From Pegea sp. RAD2-039 (lineage: Eukaryota; Chordata; Thaliacea; Salpida; Salpidae): a DNA stretch of 64,000 nucleotides. The notes below the pieces were generated by a model that was given only the letters and a program-made list of their open reading frames with translations, did no database searches and was not told where the DNA came from. Numbering within the stretch: position 1 is the stretch's first letter; each line of letters opens with the position of its first letter. Location of the stretch: NCBI GenBank assembly GCA_034620365.1, contig JAQGEQ010000326.1:248001-312000 (forward strand), read 5' to 3'. The translations under genes were made by a program, and so were the position numbers. Below, one piece after another: positions 23,540 through 36,164 of the stretch.

Positions 23540-23541
23540 CT
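23540..23541 (-). promoter_or_regulatory. Splice-acceptor AG before gene 3 ATG
   Basis: Minus strand: tttttctttaaatctag, then 15 nt, then ATG. The polypyrimidine tract is clear. Confidence 0.6.
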
Positions 23542-24739
23542 AGATTTAAAGAAAAAAAAATTAAATTTAAAATGTCTCTACGAAATCATAAAAAAAAATT
23601 GTTTTTACATAATATATAATGTTTTAACTACAAACTTTGATTTTTAAGTGATATAATATTTTCATATGATATACAAAGTTTGTTTACCAATGCTAAAAAA
23701 CAAGCTTAATTAAAGTTTTGTAAAAGTCTAAACCAGAAACTTATCATGTTTCATGTACATATTGCTAAATAAAAAGAACTTTCGATTAACAAATTTTTGT
23801 AAACTTTTGCAAGTATTTTCACAAATTGTTGGTTATAGTTCAATATTTAGACACCAAAATATTCAATTTTATAATAAATAAATAGAAAAACATTCTTCTA
23901 TAGAAAAGGCATTATTGCGTTACATGTAGCAGTTACGAGGGCAATAAAAGTTTGTTTGTGAAAATGATAACTTGAGTTCAGAAACTAAAAATTAAAAAGT
24001 ATGTAAGAAATTTAAGACTTAATAGTGTTCAAAATAGAACAAAAAGTTACTCCTTAAGTTTAAAGATTTTAGTGAAATGTCTTTAAAAACTTGAGTTATT
24101 TATCTCAAATTGAAGTCCTCAATAGACTTAACTTTTATGATAATAATTAATAGAGAGCAACGAGTAATTAAAAATCATATCCAACTATTTCTAATTATTT
24201 TTATTTACAAAAGTACATAAGTTAGAGACTCTTTTAATCAAAAGTCAAGACTTGATATAGACTTATTAGGATTACACGATATTTAATTTAGACACGATAA
24301 GGTCAACTTTAATAAAATACATATTTAAATATCATGAAAATGTATAAAGAATTTATAACTGACAATCCTACATAATCTAACCAAAATTAATTTAAAGTTC
24401 TTAGCATTCACTTAAAATTTTTATTTTAAAAAGGTTTGAAAATTTAATGTCTAAACGCAATACCTGCAAAATCTTCACAAAAATCAATACTAGCAATTGT
24501 CTTATAAAATTAAGCAAGCTACATAGGTTTACAAAACATCAAAAATCATTCAGAATCATCTAACACCAATCATTTTCCTATATTGACTTTAAGTTTACAA
24601 GTAACTATAAGAGACAAAAGAGAGCAACAAAACCTTATAATTTAAACAAAATTATGATAAAATATATAACACAAATGACGCTACCAAACATATAAGCTTT
24701 TAGTCAAAGTCTTCTTAAGAATATATATAAATATGTTTG

Positions 24740-25085
24740 ATTTATTAAAGTGATTTATTAATCATCAAAATAGTTGAGAGAAATTATAATTTTGAAAGCA
24801 GTGTTGGAAATAAAAAATTGTTTGTAGGTAAATTATGATGACAGAATCAAAGTTCTAGAAGCTTCTGCTGTTTGGGTTTTGTAGCTTGTTGATTATTATT
24901 TTGATGCTTTTACTGTTTTGCTATTAATATTTGTTGTGCATTAAAATTTTTCAGCAATATTGAGTAACTGCAAATCTAAACTTCTTAAGAGGCTATGTTA
25001 GTGAAGCTTGCATTCTTTTTTTGTTTTTTATAAAGCTACATAAAAGTATTCATTTTCCTGAAGTTTCTTTCAAACATTAAACATT
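24740..25085 (-). promoter_or_regulatory. Conserved block with two perfect heat-shock elements (gene 3)
   Basis: TTCTAGAAGCTTC (24853-24865) and TTCCTGAAGTTTC (25055-25067) both fit TTCnnGAAnnTTC. The second differs from the A-type copies at spacer and neighbouring bases yet keeps all nine consensus bases. It lies about 1.3-1.5 kb upstream of the ATG. Confidence 0.5.
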
Positions 25086-25824
25086 TAAACTTTTTTTGTA
25101 GAAACTAAAGAAAAACATAAAATCAAACTGAAATTTTTTATCCTACAAAAACTTAATCCAGATTAAGTTCCAAAAGAAATAAAAACTTCCTTAAAAATGA
25201 TACTTTTACAGTTCAATTTTTGTTTGAGGTCGATAATTTTTATTAGAAAGCTCTTAAAAATATTGTAGAAAAACATTTAACATTGTAATAAAAAAATTAT
25301 TTTCTTGTATTTCCTAATGAGTTATTTATATTTCTTTTATTTTTCAGATTTTGTTTGATTTATTTATTTATTAAACTTTAACTAAAAAATAACCTATAAA
25401 TAAACCAAAAGATAAAATGATTTGAATTAAAAAATAAATATTAATCGATAACTTTGAGATTACTCATAGTTATTCAATTTTTAAAATAATTATCTATTAA
25501 TTTTAGTATAAAGCAGAAAGTTTACGTATACTTGTTGTGAACACACGGCTATATATTATTTCACAAAATTCAATCCTAAGAACCTAGAATTTTTTGTTTA
25601 CTATTATACGTTGTCATATGCTTAAGTGTGATTAGTATATTGTATTTACGATTTGGTTAAGCAAGAATACAAATAAACATATAAAATAAGCTAACAAGAA
25701 TAGATGAATTTGGAATTATAAGAATCATTTTGAAGTCTACTGATATGCCAAATGTTACATCTTTTTATTTCTTAATTTCCAACTTAATTAAGTATAAAAT
25801 GTGTTGTTTGTGAGATTGTGGTTT

Positions 25825-25872
25825 AGCAAGAGGTGCTCTTTTCAGGCACCCTCCTTTTCGTTTATTGCAATA
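25825..25872 (+). repeat. SINE-tail hairpin module
   Basis: GGTGC-TCTTTTCAG-GCACC hairpin followed by a cctcctttt...attgcaataaataaa end. The same module ends the tRNA-derived SINE at 28687. Equivalent copies are at about 35818-35872 and 41118-41170. Confidence 0.6.
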
Positions 25873-26159
25873 AATAAAGAAAACTTATGATTAAAGCATC
25901 TTTTATTTAGTATCATTAGATAATAAAAACATTTCATTACTTGAGTCCAAGTCAAAATTGTTATGGAGTTTTGTTCTTTTTGCTGTTACGAGCTGTCGAA
26001 TTTTCTGATAAACTAAAAAAGATAAATGATTCAAGCTGTTAGTTGTTAAACGATTATTTTCGAAATGTTTTTCTTTTTCATATTATTCAATTTATTAAAT
26101 AATGCTGTTACTAATTAATTGGTCATTTTTAAATACTTGCCTTGTTATTTTTCGGATTT

Positions 26160-26590
26160 GCTTAAAAATCAAATTACCAAAAAAGTGATCAAAACGTATA
26201 GCTGTTTTAAAATTTAAATTAAACATTTTATTTAGAAATTAAGAACCTTAGAAAGCAAAACCTAAAAATAAATTTACCTGAAATGATGTAAAAAAAACAA
26301 TCAATAAAACTTATATCACCAAAATAAATTTATTTATTTCTATACAACCTTTTTGTAAACCACAAACTCAAAACTTAGAATAATCCATAAAACCCCCGAA
26401 ATAACGTGAAGATACTGTGCAAAGCGGTTACTGCATCCAGTGAGAAGGTCACAGTGGCCCCATTTGCACCATCAAATTAAACATTTAAAAACGACCTTTG
26501 TCTATTAAACTTTGCTGAACGCTTAGAAAGAGTTAAATGAAGTCTTTTTCTTACTGAATCAATCCACTGAAATGAATTGTATCAGAAACT
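26160..26590 (-). repeat. Interspersed repeat family E, copy 3
   Basis: Reverse complement of the 4610-5050 element, including accatcaaattaaacattta-type text and its AT-rich 3' end near 26190. Confidence 0.7.
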
Positions 26591-26938
26591 GTAATCTGTG
26601 TTTAGAGAATTGACTATAGGTATTTATTAGACACTAGACATTGATAAAGCAAAATTAATTTATATATCTGTTTATTGAGATCTTGTATTTCAGTTACTAT
26701 GGCTGTTATATTCTCACTATTTATTACTTATTAACGATTATGTAATTATTTATCTTGTAGCTATATTTATTATAATTTTTGATCAAATTTATCAATTTGA
26801 GAATAAAAACTAAATAGTTTTTAAAAGCAAATAAATAATTCTTTATATTTCAAAACTTTAGATCTTAACCCAGTCACATTTTCTTGTTTTTAAATACAAT
26901 AGCAACATAATATACGGGTTTTCCAAAAGAATTTACAT

Positions 26939-27271
26939 TTACAGATCAACATATTCTATTTCACATTTACATATTCTTTCATTGTGTAAACGATTTGAAT
27001 TTTGACTGAAAAATCTTCCACAAACAATATATTCAAATGGCTTCTCACCAGTATGAGTTCTTTCGTGAATTAGAAATTTAGATTTGGACTTTGAATGTTT
27101 GTTACAAACTAAGCATTCGTTCTTGCTCCTGAAAGAATATTTATTTCTATTTGCAAGTCTAGTTTCTTTTTCTTTGTCTGCTTTTTTAGTCTTGCTAATA
27201 TCTTAATAAGAGTAAGGTGCACTTATTTTATCTCTATTTGTATTGTTAAAACTAATTTCATCTACGTGATA
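26939..27271 (-). pseudogene. Truncated A-type zinc-finger pseudogene, copy 1
   Basis: The minus-strand translation matches A-type genes from about residue 49 (VDEISFNN...) through the region before the fingers to a first finger (NECLVCNKH) and part of a second (FEYIVCGRFFSQNSNRLHN). It jumps directly to the 3' end seen in gene 8. An in-frame TAA replaces a Glu codon after YSY, and one zinc Cys is Tyr. The N-terminal half and most fingers are gone. The same lesion is in all three copies, so it predates duplication. Confidence 0.85.
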
Positions 27272-28499
27272 CCCTTATAAAAGGAGTTTTAAACTTAATA
27301 TTAAGCTGTATACAAGAAAGAAAAAGGTTCTAACAGTTTAAACAGATGCAATCAAATTATACCGTACTTCTAAAGATTTTAAGAAACAATTTTGAAATAG
27401 CTTTATCCAATATCTAATTGTTAATTTTTCAATAAAATTTAAATTTATGATGTAACATACATTGAGAGCAACAATTAATTCAAAAAACGTATTAAAAGTT
27501 TTTTTTATGTTTTAATGATAAATATGATAAACTCAATATTTTCAATATACTCAATAAATTCAAATTTAAGTGTTGATTTTGATTTACTTAAAATGCAGAA
27601 AATAAATGGAAATAAAAATTGAAACTTTAAAAACAAAATAAAATACAGAAGAAAGTTTAACATGAAAAGCTCAATTAAAGAAAATCAATAATTTAATACC
27701 CTGTAATTTATAAGAATTGTATAACAGATAAGGCAATAAAAACTGACAATATTTAATTCAAATCTAATATTTTGACAGCTAAGAGCATTTATCTAAAATT
27801 TTTATTTTGAATAGTATTGAAAATCTGATATTAAAACTCCATATCTGAAAACTTTCATAATTAGCTTTATTCAAATTATAAAAGGAAACTAATAACAAAG
27901 ATAACTAATAAAACGCTACTAACCAACCAGTGTCGACTACAGAATGAACTGCGTATATAGAGTAATAGGGGATGAAAAATTTACGTAAATATTCTACTTT
28001 CACTACTAACAATAACAACACTACTTTTCCACTTATTGTTTGTAGCTTTGTGAACTAAAATGTACCTCTTACTGCTCTTCTTGAAATTCTATCTTAACAC
28101 TTTACATAATCATTTCTTTGTAGTTGGTACATAGTTGTTATATCACTTTAGTATTCTTTTTTGTGAAATCAAGTTTTTCTAGCGATTAATTACTGTATTC
28201 AGCCAAACATACCCACAGACTCATCCAAAAATAATAATACATTTTAGAATAGTTTTTTAGAGGTTTTAAAAAAAAACACTTTAAATGACTAATATCTATA
28301 AGTATTTCTTGAAATTTATTGTTTATTTGTAACTATAAAAAATATAAAATACTAAAAATAATAAAAACTGATAGTTTAAAGTAAAAGTTGATTACTAGTT
28401 GATTGAGGTTTGTAAGTACTTTAACTAAGTCATGTTTCTATCGAGTGCTATCGAAATACCATGTGTTACATATTTTACTTTCTATTTTGTTGACTAAAT

Positions 28500-28580
28500 T
28501 TATGTTATTCGTGAGAATATGTGTTAGCGAGAGGTGCTCTCTTCAGGCACCCTTCTTTGCATTTACTGTAATAAATAAAA
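28500..28580 (+). repeat. SINE tail fragment
   Basis: gcgagaggtgctctcttcag followed by gcaccc and ataaataaa, without a tRNA-like head. The inverted partner is at about 50100-50170. Confidence 0.6.
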
Positions 28581-28684
28581 TGAAAAAATGTTGAAACAAA
28601 TTTAAGATTTTCTTAGAATTTAATTAAGTGATGATTACTTTAGCAAGGTTCGGCATCTTGACAACAGTTATTTACTTAAGAAAG

Positions 28685-28862
28685 GTCCTGCCTGGTGGCG
28701 AAGCGGTTTTACACCCACCTTCTAGCTAGAAAGTACTGGGTTCGGCCCCAGGTGGAAACATGATTATAAAATCCTGAGAGAAACCAAAAAAACTCGTGAT
28801 CATGTGTGTTAGCGAGAAGTGCTCTCTTTAGGCACCCTCCTTCGCATTTATATATATAAAAA
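28685..28862 (+). mobile_element. tRNA-derived SINE
   Basis: The head has an RNA polymerase III box A-like TGGCGAAGCGG (28696-28706) and a box B-like GGTTCGGCCCC (28739-28749). The box B lies in a T-arm that folds as CTGGG-loop-CCCAG. No acceptor-stem pairing or normal anticodon arm is present, so it is not a tRNA gene. The body ends in the ggtgctctctttaggcaccc hairpin and an AT tail. The reverse-orientation partner at 49835-49998 keeps a perfect box B (GGTTCGACCCC). Confidence 0.75.
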
Positions 28863-28869
28863 ATTTTTC

Positions 28870-31482
28870 TGCTAAAAATGATATTGCTTTACTAATTCGA
28901 AAACTGCTCAAGTTTTATTACAAATATTCTTTGAAGCTGGCTAATAATGGTTAGTAACTCTAAAAAGCCTTTTTTACTTCACTTTTTTGAAAATAATTTA
29001 CGATACTTTTTACGTCTTAAGAGGATTGTAAAAACCACTGCTCATTTTGAACGAAAGCTAATTTATAATTTTATTATCTAAAATAAATTTTATTAATTGA
29101 AATTTTGAAGATGATATTCAGCTCTTTTTTTAGAAACATTTTTTATATTACTTTCATTCATTTGCTGATAAAAGGTTTAAATATCCGCAGTAAACAAATC
29201 AATGAAAAAGTTGTTTCTGAGTTTTATTATCAATTGTTTTTCATCTTCATATCATTTTAACTTTCTACTACGAGTTTGTTAATCAAATATTCTCTTTCAA
29301 TTATGAAAACTTTCAGCAACCCGTGAATCTCAGATCACAGTTTCTGATTTAACTTTTGTCAGAAACTTCAAACGACGAGATAAAGGCGACTCATCTAACT
29401 TCGTTTTGAAATGTATATTATTTAGTTATATTTTTAACACGTTTTATTTGTACAAATACAAATAAAGTAGAACTTGTTTTCCTATCAAATAGCAAAAATA
29501 ATTTTACTTAAATGAAATATAACTCAAAAATGAAGGCTATTAGCTAAGTGTATCAAACACATTTATATAAAAAGTTGCTCTGCTTTAACTTTACCTATTA
29601 ATGAAACTATAACTGATGTATACAGTTTAAGTTATTAGATAAAACAAACTAAAATTGACAAAATTATATATTTCTTTTTAAGAACATCAAAATATTTGAT
29701 AACATAATTTTGTAGCCTATAGTTGTCGTAAGAGCAAATTATTGTACTTTGTAGTTCATTTAAAAAAAAATAACTTAAAACGCCTGTGATAAAGAGAACT
29801 TTGAAGTAATTCTTTCTAACTTGAAGGAAGCTTATATACAAATTTATCTAAAAATCAATTAATATAATATGATCTTTGCCTATCATTTTGTGCTGGTTTG
29901 TGTAACCTTACCACTTATGCAGTTTTTCCGAAGCTTCTTTTAGTCACAGTTAGATTTTACAACTTTCGTTTCTTAATAATCTGGACTTTTTTTATTGACA
30001 TTACTTTTTTGATTTTAGAAATTGGTTGTAGATTTCTGGTTTTATTTAATGTAGATTTAATATAATAAACCATATGAAAAAATTGGTTGATATGTTAAAA
30101 TTATCATATATAATATGCTGTATGAAATAAAATTATCTCCAATAGTACTAGTCGATAACATACCAGATTGGTCTTTTGAAATAAACATCTTAAGAATTAA
30201 CATATTGAGTTGCTTAAACAGTTTGAATTGCTTTCCTTATTTTGTAACTTTATACGTAAAACAGGAGAACTAACAAATGCTAATTTGTTACCAGTCCATT
30301 TTAATCTAATCGATGAAATTGCTTTAAATTGCTAGAATGTTTTTGAACCGTTTTGTTTCATTACTTAAACGTCAGATTTGTTTGTATTTTTAGTTCCTAT
30401 TATTTCACACATATATTTCTTCACAAATTAATACAGGATTTGTAAATTTTAATGTCAGACTTTTTTTATTTTTCTGTAGATCTTTTTGAGCGTTTGTGAC
30501 TTTTGATGGTTTTTCATCTTTAAATCTCGAACAACGGAATAAGTTGCTAAATGAGAAAGAATGTTTTTCCTTTTTTATATTCTTTGTTATATTGTCGTTT
30601 TCTTAATCTAATTCCAGTACATCAGACGTACTAAGAAATGTTGATTTGTTACATTGATGGTTTTATGAATGATTTTAAAGTAATAATTAAGAATTGATAA
30701 ATCTTCACAAAAAAAAATTCAAAAAACAACGGTACAAAATGTGCGATGTGTATCTCAAAAAACTATAAAATATTATAACTTATAAGAGTATTTCAAATTT
30801 GAGACAAATACTTTTATTTAAATTTTTTCACTTAAAAATACTAACTCATATTGGAAAGCTTTATACCAAGAATGAAAGTTGTTTAAAATTCACTTTTTGG
30901 AAGGTATCATCCTTAAGACATTTTGGCTGTTTTGTTGGTAATAGCAACTTTAAATACTTATTTTTATTATTTATTAGTTCACATTTAGTGGTAAATTCTT
31001 CATTCCAAACAAATTTTATATCATAAGATTTTTTCATAAGATTATTTCTAATACGGAATAATCTCTTTATAGTTATAATCAGTTACTGCATCGATGGTTT
31101 GGTTTGTTGTGGTTTCTTTGGATAATTAGAGTTCCATTTAAAATAGCAACTTAATATTTGGTTCGAAGATTAGAATTAACAGGAGCTGAAATAGATACAG
31201 TTATATTTCTGATGTAAAAGTATTAAACAGAACAGTTTAAAACACTCTAGCAACTTGCTTACAAGAATATTAATCGTAAAGTTTTAAAAATGATGGAGTA
31301 GTAACCGATAAGAAAATATTAGTTTTTCTGCCGTTCCTCTGAGGTTACAAAATTATAAAGTAATTTAAACTATTTAAAAAACTCAATTTGTTAATTTTGA
31401 TCTAACTATTTGGGTAAGAAATAGTCAAGTGCTATAGAAGATGATTTATTTATGATGATGTAATTGTCGATAATATGAAATG
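28870..31482. repeat. Duplicon III, left arm (includes inverted family C)
   Basis: Reverse complement of about 47150-49830. It contains the family C repeat between 29860 and 31060. An exon-like, less AT-rich island at 29317-29402 is noted among the findings. ORFs at 29635-29841 (-) and 30799-31026 (+) are not supported as genes. Confidence 0.8.
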
Positions 31483-32159
31483 TTAAAAAACTTCTTTTTC
31501 TAAATTTATAGTATGAAGAGGATAATAACGATTATTGTTTTTATCTCCAACAAGCATTTTAAGAAAGGAAATAAATTTTAAGATTTCACACATAAGTTTT
31601 CTCATAAAAATTGCAATAATTACTAAAAACTGTAGTTTTACTTTCATACTAAATACAAAACACAAAAATAATCAGTTTTACAAACATATAACGATATAAC
31701 GAATCTTCAGAGGGTAACTAAAAAGTAACCACAATTTCGACTGCCTTTATCAACTAAAAAATTACAATTACTTTCAAAAACTTGTTGAAAAATAAAAGAA
31801 GATGTTAACAAATACTTAATATACAAACTTTGAAAATTAAGGAATACAAAATTTTTCAATAGTTTACAAAAAAGCTGTACGAAAATAACAACATAAGAAT
31901 ACCAACTTTAGTTTAAAGTAAAAAATTAAATATAAAACCATTATTATTTATAGTAGACTTACACACAATTTCAATAATAGAGCAATCATTAAAATAGCTT
32001 TATTCAAGCATAAATTGCAACAACCAGCCAAACAAAAAATTATTATTTTGTTTCCTTTAAACTCAAAGATCTCTTTTTAGTTAAGTTACTTTTTAGTTTA
32101 AAAATGTTTTCATCTTTCCATACTTGAATTTTGAGTAAACGTTTACCAGCAAGATGATT
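31483..32159. repeat. 3' flank of gene 5
   Basis: Matches 1-605 (direct) and 46512-47150 and 60232-60900 (inverted). The AATAAA found downstream of genes 1, 7 and 9 is mutated here (gaaaacat-type sequence near 32105). Confidence 0.75.
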
Positions 32160-33542
32160 TTAACTTTTATGAATATTATGAGTTCTTTCATGACATACAA
32201 GATTAGATTTTTGTGTAAATTTTCTCTTACAAAAAATACATTCATATGGTTTCTCACCAGTATGAGTTCTTTCATGACTTAAAAGACTGGATTTTTGTGT
32301 AAATTTTTTTCCACAAGCAATACATTCATATGGCTTCTCACCAGTATGAGTTCTTTCATGAATTAAAAGACTGAAATTACGTGCAAATTTTCTTCCACAA
32401 GCAATACATTCATATGGCTTCTCACCAGTATGAGTTCTTTCATGACATAACAAATGGGCGTTTTGACTAAACTTTCTTTCACAAACAATACATTCATATG
32501 GTTTCTCACCAGTATGAGTTCTTTCATGACTTAAAAGACTAGATCTATCACTAAATTTTCTTTCACAAACAATGCATTCATATGGTTTCTCACCAGTATG
32601 AGTTCTTTCATGACTTAAAAGACTGGATTTTTGTGTAAATTTTTTTCCACAAGCAATACATTCATATGGCTTCTCACCAGTATGAGTTCTTTCATGAATT
32701 AAAAGACTGGAATTACGTGCAAATTTTCTTCCACAAGCAATACATTCATATGGCTTCTCACCAGTATGAGTTCTTTCATGACATAACAAATGGGCGTTTT
32801 GACTAAACTTTCTTTCACAAACAATACATTCATAAGGCTTCTCATCAGTATGAGTTCTTTCATGACATAACAAATGGTGTTTTCGAAGAAATTTTCTTTC
32901 ACAAGCAATACATTCATATGGTTTCTCACCAGTATGAGTTCTTTCATGACTTAAAAGACTAGATCTATCACTAAATTTTCTTTCACAAACAATGCATTCA
33001 TATGGTTTCTCACCAGTATGAGTTCTTTCATGACTTAAAAGACTGGATTTTTGTGTAAATTTTTTTCCACAAGCAATACATTCATATGGCTTCTCACCAG
33101 TATGAGTTCTTTCATGACTTAAAAGACTGGAATTATGTGCAAATTTTCTTTCACAAACTATACATTCATATGGCTTCTCGCCAGTATGAGTTCTTTTATG
33201 ATAAACAAGCTGAGATTTGAATTTAAATTTCTTGTTACAATCTAAGCATTCATATTTGATTTTGAAATTAGATGATTGTTTGTTTTCTTCATTATTTTCT
33301 TTCCCTTTGAATGCTTTTATATCGCTGTTAGTCTCTTTATAAGGGAAACTTGTAGTTGTTGGAATTTCTTTAGTATTATTTAAACTATTTTCATCAGCAT
33401 GACTTTTATAAAAGCTATATACTCCACCAGAAGTGTTTACCAAAATTTTCTTTTCTGCAGTTTCATTATTAAAACTTTTCTTATCATCATCTGATGACAG
33501 TTTTCTTTTTCGTGCAAAGTTGCTGCCTTGTATCAAATTCAT
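32160..33542 (-). CDS. C2H2 zinc-finger protein, 13 fingers (gene 5, B-type)
   Basis: A 460-residue single-exon ORF beginning at the ATG at 33542; an upstream TTG would add two residues but lacks support. The N-terminus is [20 protein letters not shown] with the first Cys at residue 99. There are thirteen fingers, all ligands intact, with one linker changed to TDEKP. Fingers 6-9 (SQNAH, ARNSS, TQKSS, SDRSS types) recur as fingers 10-12, a 336-bp higher-order repeat. The C-terminus is HERTHNIHKS. Likely a nuclear DNA-binding protein of unknown target. Its usual downstream AATAAA is mutated, so 3'-end formation may differ. Confidence 0.92.
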   Translation of the reverse strand: MNLIQGSNFARKRKLSSDDDKKSFNNETAEKKILVNTSGGVYSFYKSHADENSLNNTKEIPTTTSFPYKETNSDIKAFKGKENNEENKQSSNFKIKYECLDCNKKFKFKSQLVYHKRTHTGEKPYECIVCERKFAHNSSLLSHERTHTGEKPYECIACGKKFTQKSSLLSHERTHTGEKPYECIVCERKFSDRSSLLSHERTHTGEKPYECIACERKFLRKHHLLCHERTHTDEKPYECIVCERKFSQNAHLLCHERTHTGEKPYECIACGRKFARNSSLLIHERTHTGEKPYECIACGKKFTQKSSLLSHERTHTGEKPYECIVCERKFSDRSSLLSHERTHTGEKPYECIVCERKFSQNAHLLCHERTHTGEKPYECIACGRKFARNFSLLIHERTHTGEKPYECIACGKKFTQKSSLLSHERTHTGEKPYECIFCKRKFTQKSNLVCHERTHNIHKS

Positions 33543-33557
33543 TTTCAAGTTAATAGG

Positions 33558-33559
33558 CT
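33558..33559 (-). promoter_or_regulatory. Splice-acceptor AG before gene 5 ATG
   Basis: Minus strand: gttttttttcgtcag, then 15 nt, then ATG. Confidence 0.6.
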
Positions 33560-34734
33560 GACGAAAAAAAAACTTTTTTAGTTTTCAAATGTCCATACAA
33601 AATAATTTTAGTCTTAAGTGATATATTATTTTTATATGAACAAAGTTAGTTTACTAATCAAGTTTAGAACAAGTTTTGTAAAAGTCTTAACCAGAAATTT
33701 TTGTCGTTCAATATACATAATTTTATTTAAATCGAATTTGAACAACAATTTTTTGTAAACTTTAGCAAGTATTTTCACAAATTGTTGGTTATAGTTTAAT
33801 ATATAGAAAACAAAATATCCAATTCTATATTAATAAATAGAAAAACATTCTTCAATTGAAAAGGCTTTATTGTTTTACATGTAGCAGTTACGAGGGCAAA
33901 ACAATTTTGCTTGTGAAAATGATAACATGAGTTCAGAAACTAAAAATTTAAAAGTATGTAATAAATGTAAGATTTAACAGTGTTTAAAACAGACCAACAA
34001 GAATTTAAACTTTAATTTTACAGATTTTAATCTGCACTTATTTATCTCATATTCAAGTGTAAGGTCCTTAATAGAATTCACCTGTATGATGTTACATTGA
34101 TAGTGAGCAACGATTAATAAAAAAAATATATCAAACTATTTCTAGTTATTTTTAATTACAAATATACTTATTTATATTTATATATATCTATCATATTTTA
34201 GTTATAGTTAGAGAATATTTTAATGAAAATTCAAGAGTTGATATTGACTTATTGAATTAAATTAAAAATGATAAGCTCAACTAAAAAAAATAAATACTTT
34301 AATATCATGAAAATGTACAAAGAATTTATAGCTTACAAGCCAACATAAACGAACAAAAATTGACTTAAAGTCTAATATTTTGACAATTATAAACATTTAC
34401 TACAAACTTTTATTTTAAAAAGGTTTGAAAATTTAATGTCTAAACGCAATACCTGCAAAAACTTCACAAAAATCAATACTAGCAATTGTCTTATAAAATT
34501 ATGCAAGCTACATAAGTTTACAAAATATCAAAAATCAACATGATCATTTAACACCAATCATTTTTCTCTTTTAACATTAAGTTTACTAGTAACTATTCGA
34601 GACAAAAGAGAGCAACAAAACCTATATTTAAAAAAAAATTATAATAATATATATAACACAAATGACGTTACCAAACATAATAACTTTTGGTCAAAGTCTT
34701 CTTAAGAATATATATATATGTTTGATTTATAACA

Positions 34735-35060
34735 GTGATTTATTAATCTTCAAAACAGTTGAGAGAAATTATAATTTTGAAAGCAATGTTAAAAATTAAA
34801 AATTGTTTGTACGTAATTTATGATGACAGAATCAAAGTTCTAGAAGCTTCTGCTGTTTAGGTTTTGTAGCTTGTTGATTATTATTTTGATGCTTTTACTG
34901 CTTTGCTATCAATATTTGTTGAGCATCAAAATTTTTAAGCAATATTGAGTAACTTCAAATCTAAACTTCTTACGGGGCTATGTTAGTGCAGCTTGCATTC
35001 TTTTTTTGTTTATTATAAAACTACATAAAAGTATAAATTTTCTAGAAGTTTAAGATTCTT
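34735..35060 (-). promoter_or_regulatory. Conserved heat-shock-element block (gene 5)
   Basis: Proximal element TTCTAGAAGCTTC (34838-34850) is perfect. The distal one (35040-35052) ends in TTA, so only two of three pentamers remain. Confidence 0.45.
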
Positions 35061-35817
35061 TTAAACATTAATCATTTAAACTTTTTTTGTAGAAACTAAA
35101 GAAAAACATAAAATCAAGCTGAAATTTTTCATCCTACAAAAATTTAATCTAGATTAAGTTCCAAAAGAAAAAAAAACTTTCTTAAAATTGATACTTTTAC
35201 AGTTCGATTTTTGTTTGAGGTCGATAATTGTTATTAGAAAGCTCTTAAAAATATTGTAGAAAAACATTTAACATTGTAATAAAAAAATTATTTTCTTGTA
35301 TTTCCTAATGACTTATTTATATTTGTTTCATTATTCAGATTTTATTTTATTTATTTATTTATTAAACTTTAACTAAAAAATAACCTATAAATAAACCAAA
35401 AGATAAAATGATTTGCAATACAAAATAAATATTAATCCATAACTTTGAGATTACTCATAGTGATTCAATATTAAAAATTACTTTCTATTAATTTTAGTAT
35501 AAAGCAGAAAATTTACGTGTACTTGTTGTCAACACACGGCTATATATTATTTCACATTAATCAATCCTAAAAACATAGAATTTTTAGTTTACTATTATAC
35601 GTTGTCATATGCTTAAGTATGATTAATATATTGTATTTACGATTTGGTTAAGCAAGAATGCAAATAAACAGATAAAATAAGCTAACAAGAATAGATGAAA
35701 TTGGAATTATAACAATCATTTTAAAGTCTACTGATATGCCAAATGTTACATCTTTTTCTTTCTTAATTTTCAACTTAATTAAGTATAAAATGTCTTGTTT
35801 GTGAGATTGTGGTTTAG

Positions 35818-35872
35818 CAAGAGGTGCTCTTTTCAGACACCCTCCTTTTCGTTTATTGCAATAAATAAAGAA
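35818..35872 (+). repeat. SINE-tail hairpin module, copy in duplicon II copy 2
   Basis: gaggtgctcttttcagacac variant of the module at 25825; the last G of the stem is changed to A. Confidence 0.55.
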
Positions 35873-36164
35873 AAATTATGATTAAAGCATCTTTTATTTA
35901 GTATCATTGGATAATAAAAACATTTCATTACTTGAGTTCAAGTCAAAATTGTTATGGAGTTTTATTCTTTTTGCTGTTACGAGCTGTCGAATATTCTTGT
36001 AAACTAAAAAAGATAAATGATTACTAGCTGTTAGTTGTTAAACGATTATTTTCGAAATGTTTTTGTTTTTCATATTATTCAATTTACTAAGTAATGCTGT
36101 TACTAATTAATTGGTCGTTTTTAAATACTTACCTTGTTATTTTTTAGATTTGCTTAAAAATCAA

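Larger units (their letters stand above)
23525..28380. repeat. Duplicon II, copy 1 (B-type 5' flank)
   Basis: Collinear with 33543-38096 and 38858-43680. It holds, in order, the promoter-proximal flank, a heat-shock-element block, a SINE-tail-like hairpin, repeat E (-) and a truncated ZNF pseudogene (-). No other gene is supported. Confidence 0.85.

Noticed and set aside
25832..25850. Histone mRNA 3' stem-loop (shares CTCTTTTCAG)
   Set aside because: The stem is 5 bp with a 9-nt loop, not 6 bp with 4 nt. No histone gene is nearby and the motif is a repeated SINE tail.
28696..28749. Functional tRNA gene
   Set aside because: Boxes A and B and a T-arm are present, but there is no pairing acceptor stem or standard anticodon arm. 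A SINE-type tail follows.
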